DNA from: Strigamia acuminata
Taxonomy: Eukaryota; Arthropoda; Chilopoda; Geophilomorpha; Linotaeniidae
DNA length: 64,000 bases
Direction of reading: 5' to 3'
Assembly: GCA_949358305.1 (NCBI GenBank)
Contig: OX442315.1
Span: 33,196,427 to 33,260,426 of the forward strand
Positions within the stretch are counted from its first letter, which is position 1. Each line of letters starts with the position of its first letter. Position numbers and translations under genes: made by a program. Below are positions 38,529 to 48,877 of the stretch, in pieces. A model generated the notes under the pieces. That model searched no databases. It was given only the letters and a program-made list of their open reading frames with translations, and was not told the DNA's origin.

Positions 38529-38625
38529 AAGGGTTCTCAAACTTTTTAGCATTGCGACCCATTTTTAAGAAAGGCGATCTTCCGCGCCCCACTTCATCAT
38601 CGGTGCATTAAATTTTTCCCATCCT
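38529..38625 (-). mobile_element. Truncated copy of the hAT-like MITE at 31507-31797
   Basis: It reads AAGGGTTCTCAAACTTTTTA, then GCATTGCGACCC, then CGCCCCACTTCATC and GGTGCATTAAATTTTT. These match in order the reverse complement of the right half of the 31507-31797 element. The other end is missing, so it is a fragment. Confidence 0.75.
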
Positions 38626-38850
38626 GCAAAATTCATCGCTTTGGGGACTTACAATAGCTATAAACCTCCATTTTTGGGAGTTTTGGCTGCTTTTTGGAGT
38701 TTTTTTTTATTATAAAATTTTGAAAATATTTTGTAAAAAATAAAATTTGGTACTATTCAATGCTTTTCCGGTTTGCCCTTCCAGACATCTGTTCACCACA
38801 TGTGAATTAAGCGAAATGCATGTAATAAATACAATTGAAATTGAAATTAC

Positions 38851-38989
38851 CTGACGTATTCCACAGTTCTCATCTGATCCTGGAGAATTCGTATTTTACA
38901 TGAAACTGGCACCTTCAGATGAGCACTGGCTTCGCTTATCATCCTTTGGATTTTGCCCCAATCGTCCTGCAGATAAGCGCCATAGTTAC
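38851..38989 (-). CDS. DUS1L: DUS1-type tRNA-dihydrouridine synthase, exon upstream of core
   Basis: Minus-strand exon of 139 bp, acceptor TTTTGCTTCAG, donor TCAG|GTAATT. It encodes NYGAYLQDDWGKIQRMISEA and then LKVPVSCKIRILQDQMRTVE. This aligns with the DUS1 segment after the catalytic-loop motif: R-G-x-YGA-[FY]LQ-x-[ED]W-x-x-[IL]-x-RMI...[VP]VPV-[ST]-CKIR. It is too short for the track because no ATG lies early in it. The first two bases finish a Gly codon, so at least one more exon with the FMN-binding start and the catalytic Cys (LNLGCP region) must exist upstream. I did not find it up to 64,000. Confidence 0.9.
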
Positions 38990-39821
38990 CTGAAGCAAAA
39001 TGAAGATATAAATTAGAAAGTAACTACGGGTTAAAATTAAACCTTAACGAAACAACATAATGAAATTCTAGCTTGCTTTGCCATAAATGCTTTTGTTGCT
39101 TCAAGAGAAGATATTAACTAACAAGATAAGAAATTAACAACTTCAATAAATTTATTTGTTTCCGGCAAAAGGGATAAACTGCCTTGGAAGATCAGGCTGA
39201 TCTGGGCTGGTTGAACCCGGTTTTATCAAGGAATTAGTAAAAGCCAACACCCACATTTCACATTTCACATGTTTATTCTGAAGAGAAACTCTCAAATGTC
39301 TCTTATCGCAGTTTAAATTAGATTAGATTAGGAAATTGAACAAATAAAATAAAAACAAAATAAAATCCAATTTCCTTTCTAAAAGTTAACTAGAAAATTC
39401 CAATTAAAATTTTCGATTAAAAACATTTCTTCTATATTTTTTTTGTCATTAAAATACTACAAAACAAATTTGTTCGTGTCATCAATTTTTATATCATTAT
39501 TGCATTCAAGAAGTAGGACTAATATGTCTTTAAAGTAACATATTCAACAAAGAGCATTCATTATACATATCGCCTCTTGGCTTCGTCTTGCACCACTTAC
39601 TCGACCGATACCATCACAAAATTCTAATTAACGGCAGCAATTTCGAAGATATTTTACCAAGATAAGAATTTTTTGTTCATTTATGTTCTTGTGAGTAATT
39701 AAACAAAGACACACAATGAGTAGGTGGCAATGATCTTTACAATGCAGCAAGTATAAAAGGTATAAACGCAACAATTTTCTTAAACTGATAAAAAAAATTT
39801 AAAATACTTTTATTTCGAAAC
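38990..39821. other. Spacer between DUS1 exon and the ACSBG array
   Basis: AT-rich. I searched the minus strand for the missing DUS1 5' exon and the plus strand for ACSBG sequence and saw neither. No repeat was identified. Confidence 0.5.
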
Positions 39822-39951
39822 ATTTATCTTTTCATCACCAGTGCACAACTGTTAGACAGAATATAAAAATACGTTTTCCCTTCCGATTAGCGCATTCAAT
39901 AGACAGATATCTAGCGAGCAAAATAAAAAAAGTCCTCAGAAAACCAAGAAA
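39822..39951 (+). promoter_or_regulatory. Conserved block before ACSBG gene 1 ATG
   Basis: About 130 bp similar to the sequences just upstream of the other three ACSBG copies. Shared words in the same order are TGCACAACTGTT, a GCGCATTCAA...AGATAT element, an AAAATAAAA run and CCAAGAAAATG at the start. The block probably holds the core promoter and 5'UTR; GCGCATTCAA is the best candidate for a start-site element (inference). Confidence 0.55.
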
Positions 39952-42900
39952 ATGAACAGCAAACATTTTGTTGAAAATCTAATTGCAGCACCATTTATTG
40001 ACACCTTTACTCCACAGCATCAATTAGGTAATTCTATTTCTAAATTTGTCAAAGTTTGTACTGTTAGGCCACAATTATATTCACCTTCTCCGGAGTTACA
40101 TGCTTACGTACACCGTACTACCATATGGCATTGTATCATTGAATTCAGTAATAAACAAATGATAATAAATTAAATTTGATAAAATTCCAGGCAGCATATT
40201 GAATGGAATAGTCCACACAATCATTATGATGAAGCAATTAAATTTATTTGTAATTTTAGGTCCTGATTATATTATACCAACTGATGAAAATAGAACATGG
40301 AAGGCGAATGGGGCTGTTCAAATTAGCCTACCTTTAAATTTGGATCCTAAATACAAACCCGAATCAGTAATTTCAATTTTTCGAACAACGGTGGAAAATA
40401 GTCCCAACAGAATTGCATTGACCGTTAGAAGAAATGAGGTGTTACGTACATGGAGTTATATGGACTATTGGCACGATGTAAAGGACGTTGCGAAAGGTTT
40501 TATCAAGGTAAGAACAATTTTTTACAACGGCCCATTGTAAAACCGTTTGTTAACATTAACGGCTTTAATAAACGTTGTAGTGTAGACTTTGAATGCACCT
40601 TATTTATTTTTAGCTTGGTGTCAATGTGTTTGATGCTGTGGGAATTTTGGCTTCAAATTCTCCAGAATGGCAAATCAGTTATTTAGCATCTATATTCTCT
40701 GGGTATGTATGACAAAACCTAATTAAATCTAAATTTCTTTGTCGTTTGTCACAACTCACAATAAGTGAACTAATAATTGCTTGATTTCTCAAGAGGATTT
40801 GCTGCAGGAATCTACGCGACGAATTCAGCTGCTGCTTGTTTTCACGTGCTCGATGACAGCTCGGCAAGTATTGTGATAGTCAACAACGATTCCCAATTGG
40901 AAAAAGTTCTAAGTTTTCGAGACAAATTACCTCACCTAAAGGCCATCATCCAATATGAAGGCAATTCAGAGCATCCCGATGTTATTTCGGTGTGCTATCA
41001 ATAATTCTAAGCACTTTGTTTTGAATTTTATGTATAAATAAAATGGTTTGCTAAGTCTTTTATTTATTTACCCAGTGGCAAAACCTGCTCCTAATTGGCC
41101 AGTCCATGCCCGATGAAATTTTAGAAAAAAGAATCAAAGGAATTGCAATCAACCAGTGCTGCAGTCTTATATATACGGTAAAAATTTCTATCAATTACAG
41201 AAATTAATTCTAAAAACTCTGCAATGCTTGATTATTTCTGTGGGTCTACATAAACACTCTTAAAACAATAAAGAAGAATGGTTTGCCTGATCGAGGGAGA
41301 GGCAATTATGATTTAGAAAGAATTTTTAGCTTTACCGGTCATTAAAAAGGTTTGGGTCCCAGAGTTTCGACCAGTCTAGAAAGATGCTGTTCCCTTGTAT
41401 GCCCTGTTAAGACGAACAACATTTCATTTCATTTCTTTTTCTGTCTTTTAAAGTCTGGCACCACTGGCAATCCCAAAGGAGCAATGATTTCCCATGACGG
41501 CGTAAGATATTTTTACTTTACGTTTCCTCGTAATATTACTAACACCAACAAAGCATTCTCCAGATAATTTTGACGAGTAAAATTGTGGTTCATGAGTACA
41601 CCCATTGCACCAAATATTCAAAAACAGTTTCTTACTTGCCTCTCAGCCATGTAGCAGCATTGGTATGAACATTGAAAAACTTTCTTCTCCAATATTTTAT
41701 TCATTTTTATTTAGATTGTAGATTTATATGGTGCGATTCTCACTGAATCTACCGTGCATTTTGCTCAGCCTGATGCATTAAAAGTACAACCAAAGAACTT
41801 TTCAAAAAAAAAATAAAGTTTTGAACCTAACATTTTCTCCCAATATGCAGGGAAAGCTAATTGAAGATTTGATTGAAGCACGGCCAACATATTTCTTGGG
41901 AGTTCCACGAGTATACGAAAAAATTAAAGAAAAATTAGAAGCAGCAGAAGAATCTTTACCCACTATAAAAAGGAAACTCATAAGATGGGCCCGTAACCAC
42001 TCGTTTAAATACAATCAACAAACACCTCGGTAAAATATGTAGTCTACGTTTACAAATAATATTAATAAAATTCTAATTAATAATGCAAACGTTTGCAGAG
42101 CATTTAGGAAACCTTTTCTCTATTCAACTGCCAGAAACTTGGTGTTGAAAAAGGTAAAACAAGCAATGGGACTAGCAGATGTAAAGGTATACGGGTGCGG
42201 AGGTGCACCTCTGCCAATTGATGTCCATAACTTCTTCTTAAGCTACGATATTAACATAATAGACGGTTATGGACTCAGTGAATGCAGTGGTAAGCAAAAT
42301 TGTAAACTTACAAAATAAAATAAGAGGAATACAAGATACTTTTCTGAACCTTTAGGAATTCACATAATGACTATGCCTACACTCGATCATCGCAAGGGTA
42401 GTGTAGGAAACACTACTATCATTAAAGACTTAAAATTCAAAATTATAAACCCAAACAGTGACGGATCGGGCGAAGTAAGATTTATAGTGCTAATGACAAA
42501 CCCTTTTTGGTACCCCGTTTTCAACAAACAAATTTGAATAAATACTGTATATGTAGGGAACTCCTGCGAGAACTACAAGTACCTATAAATCTTCTCATGG
42601 TTAGGCCTTGTGATTGTTTATGGCGATAAGCGGTAGACCAGCTAAGCATGTTACCTAAGGCCTTGCAGTGGCGAGGTCCCAATATTTTTGCAATGAAATT
42701 TTTCATGAACCAACTAGGACCTTTTTGTAAACAGACCCAATACTCTTGAAAATTTGCTGTCGACGAAACGGCTTGGACGATTTGTCCAATGACCGTGAGG
42801 GGCCGCACACTTAACACTGCCCACATTAGCCTATCGTAGGGCCTCGAAAATGCTTAAAAAGACAAAATATGAATGCTACAAAATGTGACCATGAAAGCAA

Positions 42901-44149
42901 ACTGCACACGAAACTATGTAATACAAACCAATAGCGATCATCTGATAGCTTTAGTTAATCATCAACGTGCTTTGTCTACACAACAAATAGAACAGATGTA
43001 GATGTTATTATCAACATTAATTTTGTGTACATCAGGTAAACTTCCTTGTTTTTATCTAACCAGATGTTAGCTATTTTTGGTGAATTACATGCCGGTAAAT
43101 AAAATTGCTGTTTAACATGTTTTGAAGTTTAAAAGTTGTGCGACTGAAAGCAGATAAAATTTGCCGCCATTTTTGCAGTTAGATCGGAAGAAGCAGTTTA
43201 AAATGCTATGTAGTCGTACATTACTTTATGAATGCGCCTAGATCAAATACCGAATGTTTACCGAATATTCGATGCGTCCATAACAAAGAAAGAAAAAATA
43301 AATTAATAAATTTCAACAATTTATAATTTCAGATTCTCATGAATGGTCGAAATATATTCATGGGATATTTGGGTTCAGAAGAAATGACCAAAGAAGCTCT
43401 GGATGAACACAAGTGGTTGCATACGGGAGACGTTGGATTAATTGATAAAGATGGATATCTTTTTATCACTGGACGTATTAAAGGTAATACCAATCACATA
43501 ATTCTCTTCATAATTTCTAATAGAAGATGAATGTTTTAGAATTGATAGTCACATCAGGTGGTGAAAACATTCCACCAGTTGTCATTGAAAATCAAATTAA
43601 AAAATGTCTCCCAGTACTTAGCAATTGCATGGTCATTGGGGACAAGAGAAAGTACTTGACCATTCTTCTTACGCTAAAAGTAAATACACGATAACCAAAT
43701 TTTCAAGTTTAAATTACTAAATTAATAAAGTTAATCATTTTCTACAGACTGAAGTAAACCTAACTACAATGGAACCAACTGATGATTTGAACTCCGTTGC
43801 AATTAAATGGTGCCAATCTGTTGGCAGTTCAGCTACGAGAGTGTCAGAAATTTTGCAATCTTCTGATTCCAATGTAATGGGTGGAATTCAACAAGGCATC
43901 AACAAATACAATGACGATTTTGCTATATCACGAGCACAGAAAATTCAAAAATGGAAAATCCTGCCTCAAGATTTTTCCACTCCCGATGGCACACTTGGTA
44001 TTATATGCTTTTTAGTGTTTACCAAATTATATAAAGAGCTTGAAATAAATTAATCTAATTTAGGTCCAACTGGCAAACTGAAGCGCCCATTTGTGATTTG
44101 CAAATATTCTCGCATTGTAGAATCAATGTATGTTTCTGTAAAAGAGTAA
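39952..44149 (+). CDS. Long-chain acyl-CoA synthetase, ACSBG (bubblegum) family, gene 1
   Basis: Fifteen exons, 2043 bp, 680 residues: 39952-40027, 40260-40507, 40614-40702, 40794-40989, 41076-41177, 41454-41501, 41564-41662, 41715-41783, 41851-42029, 42099-42289, 42356-42474, 43333-43483, 43540-43679, 43748-43997, 44064-44149. All splice sites are GT/AG and all phases agree. It activates long-chain fatty acids to acyl-CoA through an acyl-AMP. Motifs in order: GPDYIIP near the N-terminus, [11 protein letters not shown] (AMP-binding loop, exon 6), [66 protein letters not shown], and [11 protein letters not shown] with the C-terminal lysine (exons 14/15). The length fits the family (about 660-700). 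No signal peptide is seen. The final VKE-stop and the AATAAA at 44192 come from an inserted element at 44137-45230. Intron 11 is enlarged. Substrate preference is unknown. Confidence 0.95.
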
Positions 44150-44191
44150 TTGCCCACTAGAGGACCAAGCACACTTGTAACTGATTATGAG

Positions 44192-44197
44192 AATAAA
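44192..44197 (+). terminator. Candidate poly(A) signal of ACSBG gene 1
   Basis: AATAAA 43 bases after the TAA stop, carried by the inserted element rather than by ancestral gene sequence. An earlier signal was not seen. Confidence 0.45.
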
Positions 44198-44233
44198 GAA
44201 CATTTGAACCCTTACGACAAACAGAGTAGTTAC

Positions 44234-44418
44234 TGCTATGTTACATTATACTGTGTTCTAACAATGTAAGGTTGTCAGGACGTTCTCCCCTGACAACCAA
44301 CACAATAAAGCCAACAGTCTTAACTCAAACCTCGCCTTGTCACTTCTCGGGCCTGAGTTCCTTTTGGGACTCAGGCCCAACCCAATACGAAATTAATCAT
44401 TGATATAAAGAAATATTA
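44234..44418 (+). repeat. TRIM 5' LTR
   Basis: 185 bp, begins TGCTATGTTACATT. Differs from the 3' copy by small indels (ACACGCT present only in the 3' copy; CAACAGT only here) and a few substitutions, so the insertion is not brand new. Confidence 0.9.
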
Positions 44419-45037
44419 AATGGCGCAGTTAACAGGATTCCAGATTGGAACCGAAATCTACACAAAAATGTTGAAAAATCAATTACGATCGAGTGATGTT
44501 CCAATTGTTAGTCCTAACGCTGGTCGAAATCAACTCAAGCGAATTGCATGACTTGTTCCCACTTGCAACAAAGTAAGTGGGCAGCAAAAATGTTTGCATA
44601 GTCGATAGATTATCCACATCCAATAACTGCATAATCACTAAGCAATGCGACGACACGTCGAGAACCGTCACAGTGCATCAGAGGCTTGCCAAGGTGCATT
44701 GGGTGCTCGCCACGATGTGTCTGTACTGCTGCGATGCCTTCGTTGCTCGCCACGGCACGCCGGGTGCTCGCCACGACACGTCACCTGCTCGCCGCATGTT
44801 ATACTTCTGGCTGCTCGTCACGACGTGACGGCAGGCCGCCTCAGCGCATCTGAAGCTCGCCACCATTATGCCTAGCCACTCTTCACGACACGATGGCTGC
44901 TTGCTTCCCTTTCCTTTTGGCCGCTCACCACGACAAGTTTGAAGTTCGCCACCGACTTTGCCAGTTTGCTGCAATGACACGGCTGACTGATTGATTCATT
45001 AGTCCTACTATATGAAGACTTTCTCGGGGAAAAGATG

Positions 45038-45222
45038 TGCTATGTACACGCTTACATTATACTGTGTTCTAACAATGTAAGGTTGTCAGGACGTTCTCCT
45101 CTGACAACCAACACAATAAAGCCTTAACTCAAACCTTGCCTTGGCACTTCTCGGGCCTGAGTTTCTTTTGGGACTCAGGCCCAACCCACTACGAAATTAA
45201 TCATTGATATGAAGACATATTA
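45038..45222 (+). repeat. TRIM 3' LTR
   Basis: 185 bp, begins TGCTATGTACACGC and ends GACATATTA, followed by the GTTAC duplication. It is preceded by the purine tract at about 45025-45037. Confidence 0.9.
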
Positions 45223-45243
45223 GTTACACTGTTTCCTAACTGA

Positions 45244-45246
<3 letters not shown>

Positions 45247-45294
<48 letters not shown>
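45247..45294 (+). repeat. (TA)n microsatellite
   Basis: About 24 TA units directly abutting the mariner-like foldback element, whose target is TA. Confidence 0.95.
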
Positions 45295-45297
<3 letters not shown>

Positions 45298-46060
45298 GGT
45301 GTCCTAAAAGTCTATACCCCTCCAAATATTTCCTGAGCAATGGCATCTAGGCCAACTTTGATGAAGCGATCGTATAGGAAGTTGGGTGAGAGCAATCCAA
45401 TGACGTCATCAAATTTGACCTTGAAAGTCATTTTCAAGGTTATTCACTTGCTAACTTCTAAACCAATCAGGTTAGAGCAAAAAAGTCAATTACAAAGTTG
45501 TAGAGCACCATCAAATTAGTACTATCCAATTTATCTTAGTCATTTTAAGTTAAGTGTTTTTCTTTTAAAAAGGAGACAAATCAGCTGAAATGAAACCAGC
45601 CATTGTGACAAAACTTAAATTTCTATTACAAAAAAACTAAATTACTTAATAAACGTATTCAAATGTGCATCATTATGCAAGGAAACAAGTAAAATCACTG
45701 CCTTTTTTTAATGCCTCAATAATTATTTTATCACAAGAATAAAAAATTTCACATTGCTGATTTTTTTCTTCTGATTTGTCTCCTTTTTAAAAGGAAAACA
45801 TTTAACTTAAGATGACTAAGATAAGTTGGATAGTACTAATTTGATGGTGCTCTACAACTTTGTAATTGACTTTTTTGCTCTAACCTGATTGGTTTAGAAG
45901 TTAGCAAGTGAATGACCTTTAAAATGACCTTCAAGGTCAAATTTGATGACGTCATTGGATTGCTCTCACCCAACTTCCTATACGATCGCTTCATCAAAAT
46001 TGGCCTAGATGCAATTGCTCAGGAAATATTTGGAGGGGTACAGACTTTTAGGACACCCTG
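45295..46060 (+). mobile_element. Mariner-like foldback element with 290-bp arms
   Basis: Ends CAGGGTGTCCTAAAAGTCT and AGACTTTTAGGACACCCTG, flanked by TA. The inverted arms, 45295-45584 and 45771-46060, are each 290 bp and nearly identical; a 186-bp AT-rich spacer separates them. No transposase. The CAGGGTGTCC termini and TA target are typical of mariner-group elements. A transcript through it would form a long, nearly perfect hairpin. Confidence 0.9.
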
Positions 46061-46064
46061 TATG

Positions 46065-46112
<48 letters not shown>
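46065..46112 (+). repeat. (TA)n(GA)n microsatellite
   Basis: Runs of TA then GA directly right of the foldback element. Confidence 0.95.
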
Positions 46113-46333
46113 AAACTCAATCTAGATCCATTTGTTAGTATTGCACACCTGTACAAAACAATATCTATTCCACTTCCTGTTAGTGGCATGCACCTGTGCA
46201 CTACTGTTGAACAGAAGAATAGAAGAATGGTAGAAAAAGTTAATGCTTCTACTGTAATAGCTCCTACACACAAAGCAGACAGCCAACAATATACGCAGCA
46301 AGATTAACTTGCACAACTTCTAAATAAATTAAA
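46113..46333. other. Upstream segment repeated between ACSBG genes
   Basis: ATTCCACTTCC-(T/C)-(G/T)-TTA and the following words recur at about 54700-54870 before gene 3 and at about 61275-61440 before gene 4. The intergenic DNA was therefore duplicated along with the genes. No coding sequence is seen. Confidence 0.55.
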
Positions 46334-46482
46334 TATCTTTTTATTGCATTGTGCACAACTGATGAACAGATTGTTTAAAGCACAAAAAAGTTAATCAAAA
46401 CCACATTTTCCAATCCATAGTGCGCATTCAACGGATAGATATCAAGCAAACAAAATAAAAAATTCTTCATAAAGCCAAGAAA
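46334..46482 (+). promoter_or_regulatory. Conserved block before ACSBG gene 2 ATG
   Basis: Shares GTGCACAACTG, GAACAGATTGTTTAAAGCAC, GCGCATTCAACGGATAGAT and GCCAAGAAAATGGTTAGC with the block before gene 3, and more weakly with genes 1 and 4. Likely core promoter plus 5'UTR. Confidence 0.55.
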
Positions 46483-48833
46483 ATGGTTAGCAAACATTTT
46501 GTTGAAAATCTAATTGCAGCACCATTCGTTGACACCTATATTACACACCATCAATTAGGTAATACATTTCTAATATGAAAAAATTCTAAACGTTTGTACC
46601 GCTTGACCATGAACCATTCACCTTCTTCAGAGTTTCATGCTGATACAATATTAGATAGCATAAAACGCCACAAATATAATCATTTAACTATGCAAATGAC
46701 ATTGAGTTCACAAATAAACAAATGTTAATAAATTAAATTTGATGAAATTTCAGGCAGCATATGGAAATACAATGGAAATAGTACATAATAGCTGTTTTAG
46801 GATTATTTTTAAGAAACAATTAAATTATTGGTTATTTTAGGTCCTGATTATATTATTCCAACTGATGAAAATAGAACTTGGAAGGCAGATGGGGCAGTTC
46901 ATATTAACCTGCCTGAAAATTTGGATGCTAAATACAAACCGGAATCAGTAATTTCAATTTTTCGAACAGCGGTTGTAAATAGTCCTAACAGAACTGCATT
47001 GATCGTCAAAAGAAATGGCGTGTTACATACATGGAGTTACACGGACTATTGGCACAGTGTAAAGGACGTGGCAAAAGGTTTTATCAAGGTAAGAACATTT
47101 TTTTACTGCTTTTAGCCTTTTAGTAACCCCACATGATCGTACTGCCGTAAAATGTATTATAAAATACATTAAAAAATACATTTTTGCAATACATTGCGAA
47201 ATGTATAGAAATTGGAACAACAAAATGTATTCCAAAGTGTATTATAAAATATTTCTCAAAATGTATTTGAAAAGTATTATTGAAACTCTGGTCACAATTA
47301 TAACTGAACAGATGAACAGGCAGGATCTAAGAATCCTAATCATAAATTGGGAGTTCTTAAACCTCTTTTTAAATATGATGCTGATGACGAAATAGTCAGG
47401 TCTTGATAAATCATGAATACTTAAGAGTTTTCTTTTGTTTTATTTGAACTGTATTTTAAAAGAATATAAGAGTAGTGTAATTTTTGTAACCATACGGTGT
47501 GGTCGTGTGAGTTTTTCTATCCGGCGAATTTTACATTCTTCAAGCTGAGACTGGCTTGAAACAAAGTTTGAACAAGAGTCACTTGACAATAACAGTCGAC
47601 ATGTTATTGCAACAAGAAGATTTACAATTTGAGAACTGACAGTGTGTTAAATTAACATTGGTGCCGACACCTGGGACAACCGTTGAAAACGGTAAGCTTG
47701 AAAAAGTTTGGAAGAAAATATGGATGAACTAAACAAGTTGAAACGTCAACGCACAACTGTGCATACTGCTTGCACAAGACTAAACGGTTTAACAAGTGGA
47801 TTGCTCGATTTAATTCCAATCGACAAGCAAAAATTGAGTGGTCACAAGGCGCAACTTTTGGCGAAAAAGGTATTTTAGACGACCTGGACTGCCAGATATA
47901 CAACCTTTTTGACGATGAAAACAATGCAATGGTGGACGTGTACCAGGAGCGTACTATCGACCAAGTAAAACATTTGACGCAACGTCTGAACGATGAACGA
48001 CGGAATGCGGAGAACCAGCTGAACCCAGCAGCAAACCGAGCGAAATTGGAAACGACTTTAGCCACTCAGATGGCGGTAAATCACCAAACGATAACTGCAC
48101 AGATTGCTGCCCAACTACAAGCGCGTATACCAGCGGTAGTGAACGCGACAGAAGCAGACAATGACGAAGATACGGTCAAGCTTCCCATGCTGCAGATGGC
48201 CATATATGGTGGCGGATTAGTTCACTCTAGCGACGCCCGTTTTAAGATGCATAGATGCGGTCAGGTTGGAAAACGGCGTCGCTAAAACGGGCGTCGCTAA
48301 AGTGTACCAGTTTCATATAGCGGAGATCCGACCAAATGGTACGAGTTTTGGTCTGGATTTGAGATCGGATTAGAAGGAAAAAACGAGATCAAACCTTTAG
48401 CCAAGTTGGTGTACCTGTAAACACTTTTAGAAGGACCGGCCGCAAACGTGATTGCCGGACTCACGCCAACTGACGCAAATTATGCAGCTGCCAAAACTCT
48501 GTTTCTTCGCCAGACACAATGAACAAAACAAATAGTACACAAAGAACAAGAATTGATTAATTTAACTATACAAAATATTTCCTGTCTAAAAAAAATTCAT
48601 AAAGGCTATTGTGGTTGGAACAATTCACATCTTGAACATATTTTATATTGTTATTGATTGTTACTATTGTTATTTTATTGTTGCTATTGTTATTTTATAC
48701 ATCAATTGGATAATACAGTATTCTGTCTCACACACACACTAACAGCATCTATTGGTTTACCACAACAACTGTATCGTGCAGTAATTAATCTTGCCTTCAA
48801 TCTAAACATTAGGTGCATTTAGTATAACATATT

Positions 48834-48877
<44 letters not shown>

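Larger units (their letters stand above)
34398..38850. other. DUS1 intron (about 4.5 kb) with repeats
   Basis: The flanking exons join in phase. The intron contains a CCGTACTGCC MITE (35063-35322), a composite inverted-repeat region (36545-37120) and a truncated hAT-like MITE (38529-38625). The open frames here show no family similarity. Confidence 0.65.
44234..45222 (+). mobile_element. TRIM: complete miniature LTR retrotransposon
   Basis: Two 185-bp direct repeats (44234-44418 and 45038-45222) begin TGCTATGT and end ATATTA. They share GGTTGTCAGGACGTTCTCC, CAACACAATAAAG and GGGACTCAGGCCCAACCCA. Directly after the left repeat is TGGCGCAGTTAACAGG, a plausible primer-binding site. Directly before the right one is CGGGGAAAAGATG, a purine tract. 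GTTAC flanks both ends (44229-44233, 45223-45227). The 619-bp interior has no gag or pol but a GC-rich run of GCTCGCCACGACACG-like units. Confidence 0.92.
44137..45230 (+). mobile_element. Insertion into the 3' end of ACSBG gene 1 (GTTTC duplication)
   Basis: Gene 1 reads ATGTATGTTTC and then TGTAAAAGAG. After 45230 it resumes with GTTTCCTAACTGACC. Removing 44137-45235 gives ATGTATGTTTCCTAACTGACC, which matches gene 3 (ATGTATGCTTCCTAACTGACC) at the same place. The insert therefore sits in a clean 5-bp duplication, GTTTC. Its outer part (44137-44233 plus ACT after the inner element) contains AATAAA and may be a short solo LTR. The inner part is the TRIM at 44234-45222. Confidence 0.8.

Noticed and set aside
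44645-44980. Overlapping open frames on both strands in a GC-rich stretch
   Set aside because: They come from the short GCTCGCCACGACACG-like repeats inside the TRIM element, not from a gene.
46019-46273. Minus-strand frame with an (SL)n(YI)n tail
   Set aside because: It is read through the GA/TA microsatellite and the end of the foldback element.
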